Shown here piece by piece: positions 46,895 to 56,939 of a stretch of DNA of 64,000 bases (the first letter of the stretch is position 1; every line of letters starts with the position of its first letter). The position numbers and the translations under genes were made by a program. The notes under the pieces were generated by a model. The model did no database searches. It saw only the letters and a list, made by a program, of their open reading frames with translations, and was not told the origin of the DNA. Origin of the DNA: Pyronema omphalodes (Eukaryota; Ascomycota; Pezizomycetes; Pezizales; Pyronemataceae); assembly GCA_024516155.1 (NCBI GenBank), contig JAJJXM010000034.1, positions 62,001 through 126,000 of the forward strand, written 5' to 3'.

Positions 46895-47939
46895 CTACAA
46901 TGTTTTGGGCGAAGAAATCGCGCTTACCGGACTCCATGGACACTCTGGAATTGAAATCGGACAGTAGGTTGGTTGTGGTTGGTAAAATTGCGGAAACGAT
47001 TCAGGTAAATGAATTTCTCCTGTTAATGTTGCGGAACTTTGTGGGCTTTGGACTGGAGTATCATTGTGTGCTTCTTGCTGCCGGGGCTCATTTAAGGGAT
47101 TCTGTGGTTGTGCAGTGGACAGAACCGGAGATGCAGTGGCTGACATGTTTGGGGATAGTCGCACTGTGGATTTTGGAGTGTTGCGGGACAAGCTGGACGG
47201 CGATGAACGATGGGACGGCGATGAAGAGCGTGTACAGCGATTTGGGGAAACAGAGCTCTGGCGCGATGAACCATCATCATCTGTTTTCTATTTGTGTATT
47301 ATGTTTAGTACACAACTAGAAAAGCTGACCAAAATCTTTTGAAACTAACGTTTGTGCGAGTTTTCGATAGCAATGGAGTATTCTGATTCGGCAGCATAAC
47401 GCGTACGTCGACTCTCTCCATACAACATCAATGTTAGATATTCTTCAGAACGTTTCCGCGGTGTTCGTACTATGATATTGGACCTGGATCCGTGTCGTGC
47501 TTTTTCCCGAGATCGTCGCCATTTCCTTCCCCTATAGCCACCGGAGCCCGAGCGTCGGTGGTTGGTGCGGTATTTGGATTCTTGTAAACGCTGTTCCTTT
47601 AATTCGGCAGAGTATGCTACTAAATCGTTGACTTCGCTCTTAAAATAATGTAAGTCAGTGCTCTGTTCGTATCTTCGATGGAAAGGAATACCCTGATGAA
47701 TGGATCTACGGCGTCGTAAAGATAGTAGGCATTCGACTGCAGAATAATTAGCTCAGATTAAATACATAGAGAGAGCCATTACTAACCGAGGACTTTCGAA
47801 CATTCGATACAGAACAGTATGGAAGATTTGAAATATACCACTGGAAGGCTTCAATGTCGATACCGTTGGAATTGAGTTTCCATGTCGTTTTTGGCTCTTC
47901 TCGTAGATCGCTCAAATAAGTTTCTCTTCTGTCAGACAT
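46895..47939 (-). CDS. Hypothetical three-exon protein, basic and Ser/Pro-rich, 309 residues
   Basis: Exons 47939-47783, 47736-47350 and 47280-46895. The 46-base intron (GTAATG to CTGCAG, with GCTAAT) and the 69-base intron (GTTAGT to AACAG, with TACTAAAC) both restore phase, giving 310 codons. The N-terminus (MSDRRETYLSDLREEPKTTW, then IDIEAFQWYISNL) is polar. The middle is strongly basic: SLRRRRSIHQG, RYRG-type RSGSGGYRGRKWRRSREKAR, then TPRKRSEEY. The C-terminal third is Ser/Pro/Gln-rich (RSSSPSHRSSPSSLSRN). No known domain. The composition suggests a nuclear or nucleic-acid-binding, largely disordered protein; that is inference. The plus-strand frame 46900-47319 over exon 3 is an antisense shadow. 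Confidence 0.6.
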
Positions 47940-49062
47940 CTTTCTCTGATGATTTTATCAGCATGAACCTATTTTTGAGCGTTATTCAGATTGTCTTACT
48001 TATTCAATGGCGTAATCCTTGGACTGCTGGAGTTTCCCGTGGTAAACCGGCGAGTGACAATGTGTGCCGTCGAAGTCACAAGTTTGCAACTGGCAAGAAA
48101 GAAAAAAATATGGCCTTTGAAGCAGTATTTTAGGAGGCTACTTTCTCCCGAAAAATAATGCCAGCGTACGCTTTTTTGTGGGGCGTTACTGGTCGTCGTC
48201 GCCTCAAAAAAATAGGGCTGACAATGTTGAGATGCTACCTCCTATCCCGGCAAGTTCAACCAATCAGCCCGCGATGTGAAACGGAGATACTCTAGAGTAC
48301 ACCATCAACGATCTATTGTTTTCGTGACTGTTTTCTATGCGAATCTATCCTATAAGAGTGAAAGTTCTGCATTCGAGGCAGTTAATATACTTAGACGTTG
48401 GTCTTGTGCAACATTGGTATGAGGGTTCCTGTGTACCCGTTTGCAAAAACATCCACAAAAACGAAATGGCATCGAGGCAGCATCTTTATACATAAACATC
48501 GCCGAATGCGCACATCGAAAACTGATTTAATGCCAAGTCTTTCCTCGGAGAAAGATATTTGGCGTCCCGCAGCTTCTGTGTGCTAGCTGTAAAGAGTGGA
48601 GGTAATCGATGCCAAGTGTAAGACGATTATTCATTCCAGACTCACTTGGATGGAGGGTAACAGATTGCAAGGATACTCGGCCGTACGATGATCGATAAGT
48701 ATGCACATAATCAAGCTACGACGGAGACGGCTTTTACACAATGTTTGATTAAACTTCAGTCTTAGCTTAGTAGGAAATCGAGCCGATACGAGTTTTCCGA
48801 ACTACCTGAAATTTGCCCACTGTGATTGTCCACCGACGACATTCTGATTAAGCCGATTAAACATGCAACTCCATCTAATCACGCCAACAGCTTCAACACT
48901 CGTGATACCTTGAATCTATGATTATGCAACCATGCTACAGCAAAAACGGTGCTTGCCGCCATGAAGCGGGTTGGCAAGGACATGGAGCGCCTATCTGCCG
49001 CGCTGATGGGTGACTTCATCGGATCCGCAAAATGTTGAAGGAGACTGGGATAACATTACTCG

Positions 49063-49115
49063 GCAAAGGCATGGGTAAAGGCATGGGCACAGGCAAAGGC
49101 ACAGGCACAGGCACA
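49063..49115 (+). repeat. Hexamer tandem repeat, GGCACA/GGCAAA variants
   Basis: About eight six-base units differing at one or two positions. Confidence 0.85.
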
Positions 49116-50144
49116 AGGAGGTTTTTTTGTATATATATACCCTTGCTAGCGAGCTGTCATGGTGGTGTTGCTAAGCTGGGTGTGGTTTAGTAATGTATGG
49201 ATTTACCGTCTTTTTATTTTATTAATTCAAACCTGTCTAACGTCATCTGGCATTTTTCCAGGATGGGTTTACGAGCCTCAGGCCGGTGTACACTTATCAT
49301 CTTTGCAATACCTGAGTTGTCGTCGGCAGAAACTTTACGCTAGCATTTTTATTAAACTCCATGCCGTCTCTGCGTGGCTTGATTACGCCATATGATTCCA
49401 AGCAGCTTCTGGAAGACGGGTATCAACCACCTCCCTGTCCTTAGCTTTCCCATAATGAAATATTGTTTCCCCTTGAAATCAAAACAACCCATTCTTTAAT
49501 ATTCAGGTACTGCAAGGTTCTGTGCATATCTCTCTGAGAACTTTGTCTCTTGTCCACTATGAATGGAATGGAAAGCATGTGGAAGGCACTGTATATCCAT
49601 TAAAAATTATTTAAAAAAGAATACAAGTGAGTTTCACGGTGGTGATCCGGGATCCGGGTAACGACAAATCATCGTGTGATCATCCGGGTAACAACGCTGA
49701 CGACTGTTGTCCGTACTTTCCACGATAACAAAGCTAAGATCCAACCTGAATATCAGTTTCCCATCTCTGCTGTTATTTTTTCACGGTCCATGTCTCGGTA
49801 GCATTTTGACACCAGAAGGCCAGAATGAGTAAGGGACAGAAAATGAACAAAAGAACGGGTAAAGTACTTCATCATCACTGCACTCCTATGCACCACTAAT
49901 GATGGAGACGCGCCCGTACCTCACTGTTCATTGACCCGTTGACAAAGGCAGAGTGGGATTGGTGCTCTATTTGCCACGCTCCACTTGAATCAGTCCATGG
50001 AACATCACTGCAACAACGCATCCCGCACACTCCGAGTTGTTGTCTGTCAAAGTTTGAAGCAGTTTGAAGCAGTTTGCTCGATTTCGCCGAATCGATCCTG
50101 GTCGGAACGGGTGTGCGGCGGCGGTACCATAGCAGAATACTGGA

Positions 50145-50151
50145 TATATAA
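50145..50151 (+). promoter_or_regulatory. TATA box of the RGG-repeat gene
   Basis: TATATAA is followed by a CT-rich stretch (CTTTCTCTTTCTCTTCATC and more) up to the ATG at 50507, the usual architecture of strongly expressed fungal genes. The implied leader is about 330 bases. Confidence 0.5.
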
Positions 50152-50506
50152 CCGCTGTGAGACGACGCTTTCTCTTTCTCTTCATCACCTCCGTCACCAA
50201 AACTTGCTACTTCTCTCAAGATTCCAACAATCTTAAGCATCTCATATTATCTATCCCTCATTTCATCCCTCCCTTCATCCCTCACCCACTCCGCCTACCC
50301 CACCTTCGCGCAGTTCCAGCCTTCAATCCAAGCTCCATCCTGAGCTTCAACTTTCTCGCTGGTCAAGTTGAATCAATAGCTCTATATCTCCTCGAAATTT
50401 ATCTCGATATCGACGACACTTCTATAACACGCTCTCATCCCACCTCCACTCCAAACTTGACATCTATCTCAAAAATCCCAATCTTACATCACAACTCTGC
50501 TCAACA

Positions 50507-51163
50507 ATGGTTTCTCAGGATGAATATCTGATTGGCCTCATCGAACGCCGCAAGCGAGATCCAATCTCTCCCCTCCTCGACCTACCTGGATGGGTCAGTG
50601 AATGGCCGATACCGGAGGTGTTACCACCACACATAGAGAAGGAGCGTGCCTTCCACTTCCCTCAGTGGGTTATCACCAGGCCTGGTTGGATGGTTTTCAA
50701 TCCGGCCATCTGGAACCAGCCGTTACTCGGGGGGGAGAATGATCCTAGGCGCAAGGAGGATATTCATGGCATTGTCGGTGGTGATGGCAGCAGTAAATAT
50801 GCATTCGGTGGAAGTGATGCCGGTGGAGGAGATCGCGGTGGACATGGTGGAGGAGATCGCGGAGGATACGGTGGAGGAGGCCGTGGAGGAGGAGGTGATC
50901 GCGGAGGATACGGTGGAGGACGTGGAGGGGGCGATCGTGGTGGGTACGGCGGAGGAGGCCGCGGAGGAGGAGATCGTGGCGGGTATGGAGGAGGAGGCCG
51001 CGGAGGAGGAGATCGTGGCGGGTATGGAGGAGGAGGCCGTGGCGGGGGAGATCGTGGCGGATACGGAGGAGGGGGCCGTGGCGGGGGGGACCGTGGCGGA
51101 TACGGAGGAGGCCGTGGCGGGGGAGATCGTGGCGGGCGTGGTGGGCGCGGGCGTGGATACTAG
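50507..51163 (+). CDS. Glycine/arginine-rich RGG-repeat protein
   Basis: Single exon, 218 residues. Residues 1-100 form a short unique region (MVSQDEYLIGLIERRKRDPI, then several Trp-Pro motifs such as LPGWVSEWPIP and TRPGWMVFNPAIWNQP). Residues 101-218 are about eight tandem units of GGDRGGYGGGGRGG type and end RGGRGGRGRGY. RGG repeats bind RNA and other proteins and are targets of arginine methylation; they are common in nucleolar and granule proteins. No RRM or helicase domain precedes them, so the protein is not a standard fibrillarin or Ded1. The N-terminal Trp motifs are unfamiliar. The start ATG follows CAACA, a good fungal context. Other long frames across the repeat are compositional shadows. 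Confidence 0.72.
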   Translation: MVSQDEYLIGLIERRKRDPISPLLDLPGWVSEWPIPEVLPPHIEKERAFHFPQWVITRPGWMVFNPAIWNQPLLGGENDPRRKEDIHGIVGGDGSSKYAFGGSDAGGGDRGGHGGGDRGGYGGGGRGGGGDRGGYGGGRGGGDRGGYGGGGRGGGDRGGYGGGGRGGGDRGGYGGGGRGGGDRGGYGGGGRGGGDRGGYGGGRGGGDRGGRGGRGRGY

Positions 51164-51773
51164 AATGCCGCGCTCTTGTTTGAGTATTGGAAATTGCACT
51201 TTGGAATCTTTTATGCATGTTTTCAATGTTTTTGATCATGTCGTACGTTGTTTTTTTTTGTTATTTTTTGTTAGATTAGACTATCTTCGAATATTCTGAT
51301 TACTGCGCCGCATAAGGGCGCATTAATTGGTGCCTTGTACGGTATAGCATGTTTTTGGGAAAAACAATAAATGTCATACCGCGTAAAACGAAGTAGTCGG
51401 GAGATGTGCAGTGTTCCATTTAAATATCCTGTGTTGGCGCTCTTTGTCTCAATCACCATTCGCTCTGCCCGTCTTAAACTCTACGTCTAATTTCTTAATC
51501 ATTGGAATTGTGAAACGCAGAAACACCAACTGTCGTCAGCCCCCCGGCTGTAAATAGTATTGGCTATCCATATAACCACTATCAATCCTAAAATTTCAAA
51601 GATTTTGAATAAATCCACCTACTTCCCTTATCTCTTCGATCAGACGCATGCATATATCATTCTCAGTCCCATTAGTGAAACATAATTAGAACTGGCTATG
51701 TAACGTTATGGAGGACCCAAGCTTCTCCCAACGACACAATAACCATATACAAAGCAATGATTCGCCAATAGTT
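51164..51773. other. Intergenic, convergent 3' ends
   Basis: Spacer between the ends of the RGG gene and the minus-strand gene at 51774. It has a T-rich stretch at 51248-51272. No gene seen. Confidence 0.6.
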
Positions 51774-52430
51774 CTACACAGGACTAAGTCTATGATTTAG
51801 GCTGCGAGGTTGACGTAGGCGGGCCCGCTGGAATAATTTGTTCCTCTCCATGTATCTGAGATGGGATTTGGAATTTTTCGTGAATGTTTCCAGTGTTTTT
51901 TCTATCGTATTTTGAGGAGGGATATCGGAGTAGATGGATAGAATAAAAGCCTTTTGGGCCATGCTTCCATAGAACGGTGGACGCTGAACATTTACCGTTT
52001 TGATTTTTTGAAAAAAAGTCATATTTTCTATACCGCTACTGAGCCATAATCCAGGGTGTCACTCGAGTTTGGGTGGAACTTGGGAAATGCTCTCTCACCA
52101 CCGAAGCCCCGTCTAACCAAAAAGCTCTCGAATTTTGCTCATACCCATAAAATGTTTTGGAGCTATATACAACCCGTATATTCTACTGTTGCCAATATCC
52201 CCTCGTGCATCACTATCCTCGTTCACTTTTGACCGCTTTTGAATTTGTCGAAGTAACATCAGACAATAATGCGAGCTTGCCAAGTGATTTCTATGACTAA
52301 TGTCCTTCTCCGGAATACCGAGTGCAGTGTTGTAATAATTTCTCCGGTCTATTTTCTTTTGGGCTGTTTCCGAGATAACTAATTTCTCACGCAGATGGCA
52401 TTTCTTCAATCCAGATGTATAACTACCCAT
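51774..52430 (-). CDS. Hypothetical two-exon protein, 188 residues
   Basis: Exons 52430-52118 and 52027-51774; the 90-base intron starts GTTAGA and ends TATAG and restores phase. The ATG at 52430 opens MGSYTSGLKKCHLREKLVIS, followed by KKIDRRNYYNTALGIPEKDI and a segment LASSHYCLMLLRQIQKRSK. The second exon reads NMTFFQKIKTVNVQRPPFYG, AFILSIYSDIPPQNTIEKTL and a basic C-terminus. The protein is basic, without signal peptide or recognised domain. Sequence is protein-like over both exons; further 5' exons between 52.43 and 52.87 kb cannot be excluded. Confidence 0.52.
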
Positions 52431-52950
52431 ATTTTGTCGGTAAATTCATCGTACTTTTTGATGGGATATTATGATGTTGTAGTAGTGGCCTGAATAATAT
52501 GATATGCACAGTTATATTTAGAAAATATTAGTAGTTCTCAGTGGTGTTTAGATATTTCAGTTATGATTGATCTTGAAACTAGTACTCTGTACGTTCTCAA
52601 TCGGTTGAGAAAAACAAGCGGAGAAATACCTCAAGGGACCTTGGAATGCGCCAAGAGTGCCGAACAAAGCACTATCTGCATCGGTTGTAGCAGGGCTAAT
52701 ACTTTAAGCTAACAGTTTAAGCTTAATAAAGATTCATGACGATTAAAAATTCAATATATAGAGTGGTGTTTATTTCGGATTCGTGTGTGATATTATGTGC
52801 CAAGCCTAGTTACCCTGAACCTTACCATTCAAACTTCCCCTTGCAGGGATAGGTAGCAGATCTACAGCTGTCTTTTTGGAACGGCCACGACATCACAGCA
52901 GCGCGATTACCCATATCAATTTCCGTCCTTCAACATTTAACGACCTCACG
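52431..52950. other. Intergenic, upstream of emp24
   Basis: Divergent spacer of 520 bases. AT-rich with CTAACAG and GTTTAAGCTTAATA near 52710; the last 80 bases are a polar leader of emp24. No gene seen. Confidence 0.6.
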
Positions 52951-53671
52951 ATGCGTATCTTTGCGACCCTTACCGCTGCCGCCGCCGTGATCGGTTCCGT
53001 TGCCGCTCACAGCATTGCTCTCCATCCCCACAGTCGCGAATGCTTTCACGAAAACCTACACCGCGATGATAAAATGACCGTTTCCTACCAAGTTGGAGAC
53101 CGTGAGTTTGGATCCGCCGGAAACCTCGAGATTGACTTTTGGGTTCGTTTTAGATATTTGAAGTTTATTCCGGAGGTGTTGCTAACACATATCGCGTAGA
53201 TCCAAGACCCCTCCGGAAACCTCCTCGATCACAAGAAAGCTACCTCCGGCGGTAACTCGGAATTTGAGGCGAAGCTTGATGGAAGATACACCTACTGCTT
53301 CTCAAATGAGAACTCAAACGTTGCCTACAAGGAGGTTTTGTTCAATGTTCACGGTGTTGTCTACGTTCCCGAGGACCCCAACCACTCGGATCCTTTGGAG
53401 AAGGGTGTCAAGACCTTGGGAGAGCTTTTGAACCAGGTCAAGGATGAGCAGGAATACATTGTTGTGCGCGAGATGGTCCACAGAAATACTGCTGAGAGCA
53501 CAAACTCGAGAGTTAAATGGTGGAGCATCTTCCAGCTTGGTGTTGTCGGAGGCAATGGTGTCTTCCAGGTATGGTATTTGAAAAGATTCTTCGAGGTTTG
53601 TATATCCAATTATTAGTTTTTGGTGATGTCAAATTCTGACAACATATCTACAGGTCAAGCGGGTTGTATAA
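52951..53671 (+). CDS. emp24: p24-family cargo receptor, Emp24/TMED2 type
   Basis: Exons 52951-53142, 53200-53595 and 53654-53671; introns 53143-53199 (GTTCGT to CGTAG, with GCTAAC) and 53596-53653 (GTTTGT to TACAG), all phase 0, giving 201 residues. A signal peptide (MRIFATLTAAAAVIGSVAA) precedes a GOLD domain with the usual cysteine pair (HSRECFHE and YTYCFSNE), then a coiled-coil (about 130-165) and one membrane segment. The tail YLKRFFEVKRVV nearly equals that of human TMED2, with the FF motif for COPII and the KR-containing end. Emp24 cycles between the ER and Golgi and selects GPI-anchored cargo. The last exon codes for only five residues. Confidence 0.95.
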
Positions 53672-54145
53672 GCATTCTTAATTATCTGGGTTTCTTCGTT
53701 CGTTATACTGTTCAGTTGTTCTTTTTCGGTACTTTCGGCGTGCGAATATCATTTCTTGGGGCATGGATGGGAAAACGGCCATATAAGATGGGTGTATACG
53801 ATGGATGAATGCTATAATGACTAGACTGAACGATACACCGGGCTACTACTAGCCCGAACGCGCAATTGGGTGCTAGTGTTTTCTCGGTATGGCGGCTAAA
53901 CCGACGTTATGGCAGATAATTATTCAGTGATTATTACGCTTATTTTGCAAACGATCTTTGAGCTTAAGCACCATCACATTATTGACTTGCTCCGATTCCA
54001 ATCTCACGGTCCAATTACTCAATTTATTTACCTAAAACAAAGCTTCGAGTGGTCTGTAACTTGTAACACAACACCCGCCACCTATGATAAATACCCAGGC
54101 TTCCCAACACATTCTCTGGCTCCTAGACGGCCTAGAGTAAGTACA
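53672..54145. other. Intergenic, convergent 3' ends
   Basis: Spacer between emp24 and the hypothetical gene at 54146. No supported gene; plus-strand frames here run into antisense of the next gene. Confidence 0.6.
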
Positions 54146-54493
54146 TCAAGGAACCTGCTTCCAAACATCCACCCACGGTTTATGCATTTTCGCACAGCAT
54201 CTCAAGCCCTTCAATCCGAATCTCATACCCTCGCCTTTCGCTTCATGTAGCATATTGTTCATCCTTCCATACCATCTCTGTTCTCCTCGAGTACTGTAAA
54301 TTACTCCTGCGCGGGTCCATTGTGAGTATTTGGCTCCAGCTAGGGCCTCAGCTGCAGTCTCGCGTTGTAGACCGGCTAGTTCGTGCCGGAGGATTGCTTT
54401 GTGGAATTCTTCTTCGGTTTCGTAGTCAGGAAGGGTGTAGGGTGAGTAATTTGTATGAGCGGAGTGGTTGTTGGTTTGGGTGTTGGTATCCAT
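54146..54493 (-). CDS. Small hypothetical protein, 115 residues
   Basis: Single exon with ATG at 54493. The N-terminal 20 residues are Thr/Asn-rich; then comes a helical acidic-basic region (DYETEEEFHKAILRHELAGL, AAEALAGAKYSQWTRAGVIY) and GEQRWYGRMNNMLHEAKGEG, ending KMHKPWVDVWKQVP. It has no signal peptide or membrane segment. The composition is that of a compact soluble protein and the position beside emp24 in a gene-rich stretch supports it. Family not recognised. Confidence 0.6.
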   Translation of the reverse strand: MDTNTQTNNHSAHTNYSPYTLPDYETEEEFHKAILRHELAGLQRETAAEALAGAKYSQWTRAGVIYSTRGEQRWYGRMNNMLHEAKGEGMRFGLKGLRCCAKMHKPWVDVWKQVP

Positions 54494-56636
54494 GGCGTCA
54501 GTGAAGTGGAATGAGGATGCTGGATGTTGTATGTTGGGTGAGGTGCAGGTAGGTGGATCTTGAGACGCGCTATCATATATCCAACGGGGCGTAATATAAA
54601 AGGCTGTAAATTCAATATCTCCTCACACTTTAATTATGGGTTTATCCCTAATCGTCGGATGGATTATCACAAGATCATGTTGTATCACTCCACTTGAGAG
54701 GGGTCACATGATCCTGGGTCATTTGTTGTCACTCTGTATTCGCAACACCATTCCCGTAGATCGCGCTTTCAATAGTCGCACAAAGTGCCCAAATATCACC
54801 ACACCACAAAACGATATATATTGAATTTAGCAAAGCGAGCTCATGACTTGTTTTGTGGAATCTCAATACCTAGCGGTACAATAAACTCAACAAAGATCAG
54901 CGTCAGCCGTGGAAAATCTGCTATTTGTACTCAATCTCAGTCAAAGCTTTTCTGACTATTATAATATTTCAGACTACCGGAATGTTTATTAAATATTAGA
55001 TCTCATCAACCTGAGTTGGATCACTTATCTTATCTGATGCGGCCTGTAGATGAACAGTTCCGAGTGATGCATCATGATGAGTATCTCGACCACTGCTCAT
55101 GATTGAAATTAGTCATGTGATAAACAACAAAAAGTATATTAGATGAGCTAAATGGAACTTTAATTTAAGTTTTAGTGATATTAATCTCCTCGTTTGCTTT
55201 CCTGTCTAAGATTATACGCCCCTACCATCCTCTCGGTCATGATCGGGCCATCGGCAGCATTCGGAACTAATGGCCACCACTTATGCATCCGACCAATTTC
55301 AAACGTGAGCATCTTCAAACAACTCCTGTATTATTTCGGCCTTATTTATCCGCTCTGCAAAGTCCGTAATCACATGCATCACGGAACTTTCCGTGAACAT
55401 GTTAGATACAAAGAGCAAACTTTATGTTGCCCGCGTTTGTTTGTGTTGCTGTGACCTTTATGATAACCATCCCAGATGTAAATATGCATCGCTAATAGTG
55501 CCGTCTTTCTCACAGCCTTATAGTATATCCAGATTCAAATAAAAGCAGAGGAGAATGCGGGTGATGAATTGTGATCATCCACAGTTCAGGCAGGCTGTAT
55601 GCAGGGACAGTGTGTACAGGATTGGGGATAGGGATTACTAGACGTCTTACATATTCAGTGGTACTATGCGCCGTTATAAGGCTCAAGATTCCAGCATCTC
55701 CTTGCCGCTCCTCTGTCCTCGAAGCTTAATATATATAGATCTTCCTCGCCTAGGGTATTTCAGGCATGATGAGAACTTCGTTTGCACCACATTCACTATT
55801 TCTAACCCCATTAATGGTATTTTAGTGCCTCAAGTTGTTGAATACAGTGATAGCAATAATAAAATACGGCGCGGTCCGCATTGCGTGGTTTTCAGATGAT
55901 AGCGTGAATTGATACAAAATACCCTGTTTGCGGTGCTCGCATTGCGTGATGAACATTGTGGATTGGAAAAAATGGCTAGACCCCAAAGTCTTTTAGTTTA
56001 ATGTTTCGGGCTTCCAACGGTCCGCTATGTGCATATGTACCTGGCAGGCCCTGGCTTTTAATATATTTCTGGGCCATTGTACAGGGGTTGTTTTCCCTGC
56101 ACGCATGCGGTGAGTTGGGATTGAAAAGCTTCCTATGCGCGCATTAGAGGGGTAAGAATCCGGAACCAGTGTGAAAGTCACAAAGAAACAAAACTAATAC
56201 CCGCTCGAGTTACATTCCGGCCACACAAGCTTAATATCCAGCATACAAACGGACGACTAGGAGCTGATAAAATTTTCATGTAAATCATGCAGTTTGTTTC
56301 TTGGCTTCCGGTATTGTAATTGCAAACCAGAAGAATTGATGGTGCGTTTATATGCGCTCTTAATTCTGCATACTCGGTCAAAATCGCACATGCCAGTGTA
56401 TAACTGTTCACATAGAAGACATCAATTGGACCACTCCAGGACCACAAAAACGTATGACCGAATTTAAGAGTGAAACGATATTGATATCGCATCACTCCAA
56501 AGATTAACCTAGCACTTCGTGAACCTACGGTTACACAGTTACTGTGACTTTTGGATCAGTGAGAACTTAGAAGCACTATAATCCCTCGTGAAATGGCTGG
56601 TAGAATTGTTTAAAGCAGAGTCTTCGTATCGTAGGA

Positions 56637-56939
56637 ATGTTTAATCACCCCCGAGCTTCACAGGATCCAACGGCCGCGTACCGTAAAGACCCGTCGTACT
56701 CATTCTCCACTACTCGATCCGAAGTTGAGCATTTAAATACTAATCTATGTTCAACAAACAGGACCCTGATTGTGTACCCACGTACCGGTGTAGCCTATAA
56801 TATATCAGGTAAATGCAGGAATAAATACCACTATATACAACTAAATACACTAGATTCTAAACAACAGTCGGTATTCCGATATACGAACTCCATGGTGTTT
56901 CGATGCCGAAGACGTAAAGAATACATCACACCGATTTAA
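56637..56939 (+). CDS. Weak candidate: 100-codon frame, unknown
   Basis: ATG-started frame reading MFNHPRASQDPTAAYRKDPS with a later GVAYNISGKCRNKYHYIQL. A donor-like GTAAAT lies inside. Composition is plausible but not distinctive, and no partner exon was found. Confidence 0.2.
   Translation: MFNHPRASQDPTAAYRKDPSYSFSTTRSEVEHLNTNLCSTNRTLIVYPRTGVAYNISGKCRNKYHYIQLNTLDSKQQSVFRYTNSMVFRCRRRKEYITPI

Larger units (their letters stand above)
47940..50506. other. Intergenic, includes RGG gene promoter and leader
   Basis: About 2.6 kb. 48-50 kb shows no supported gene. A hexamer-type repeat (GGCACA/GGCAAA/GGCATG) runs at 49063-49115. The last 360 bases are a TATA box and CT-rich leader of the RGG-repeat gene. 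Confidence 0.55.

Noticed and set aside
46900..47319. 140-codon plus-strand frame
   Set aside because: It is antisense to exon 3 of the spliced gene at 46895-47939, whose introns and Ser/Pro composition are better supported.
49896..50240. 114-codon minus-strand frame
   Set aside because: It overlaps the TATA box and CT-rich leader of the RGG gene and has no independent support.
50646..51299. Long frames in other phases and on the minus strand over the RGG repeat
   Set aside because: They come from the repetitive GC-rich codons; the frame starting at 50507 has the leader, TATA box and RGG composition.
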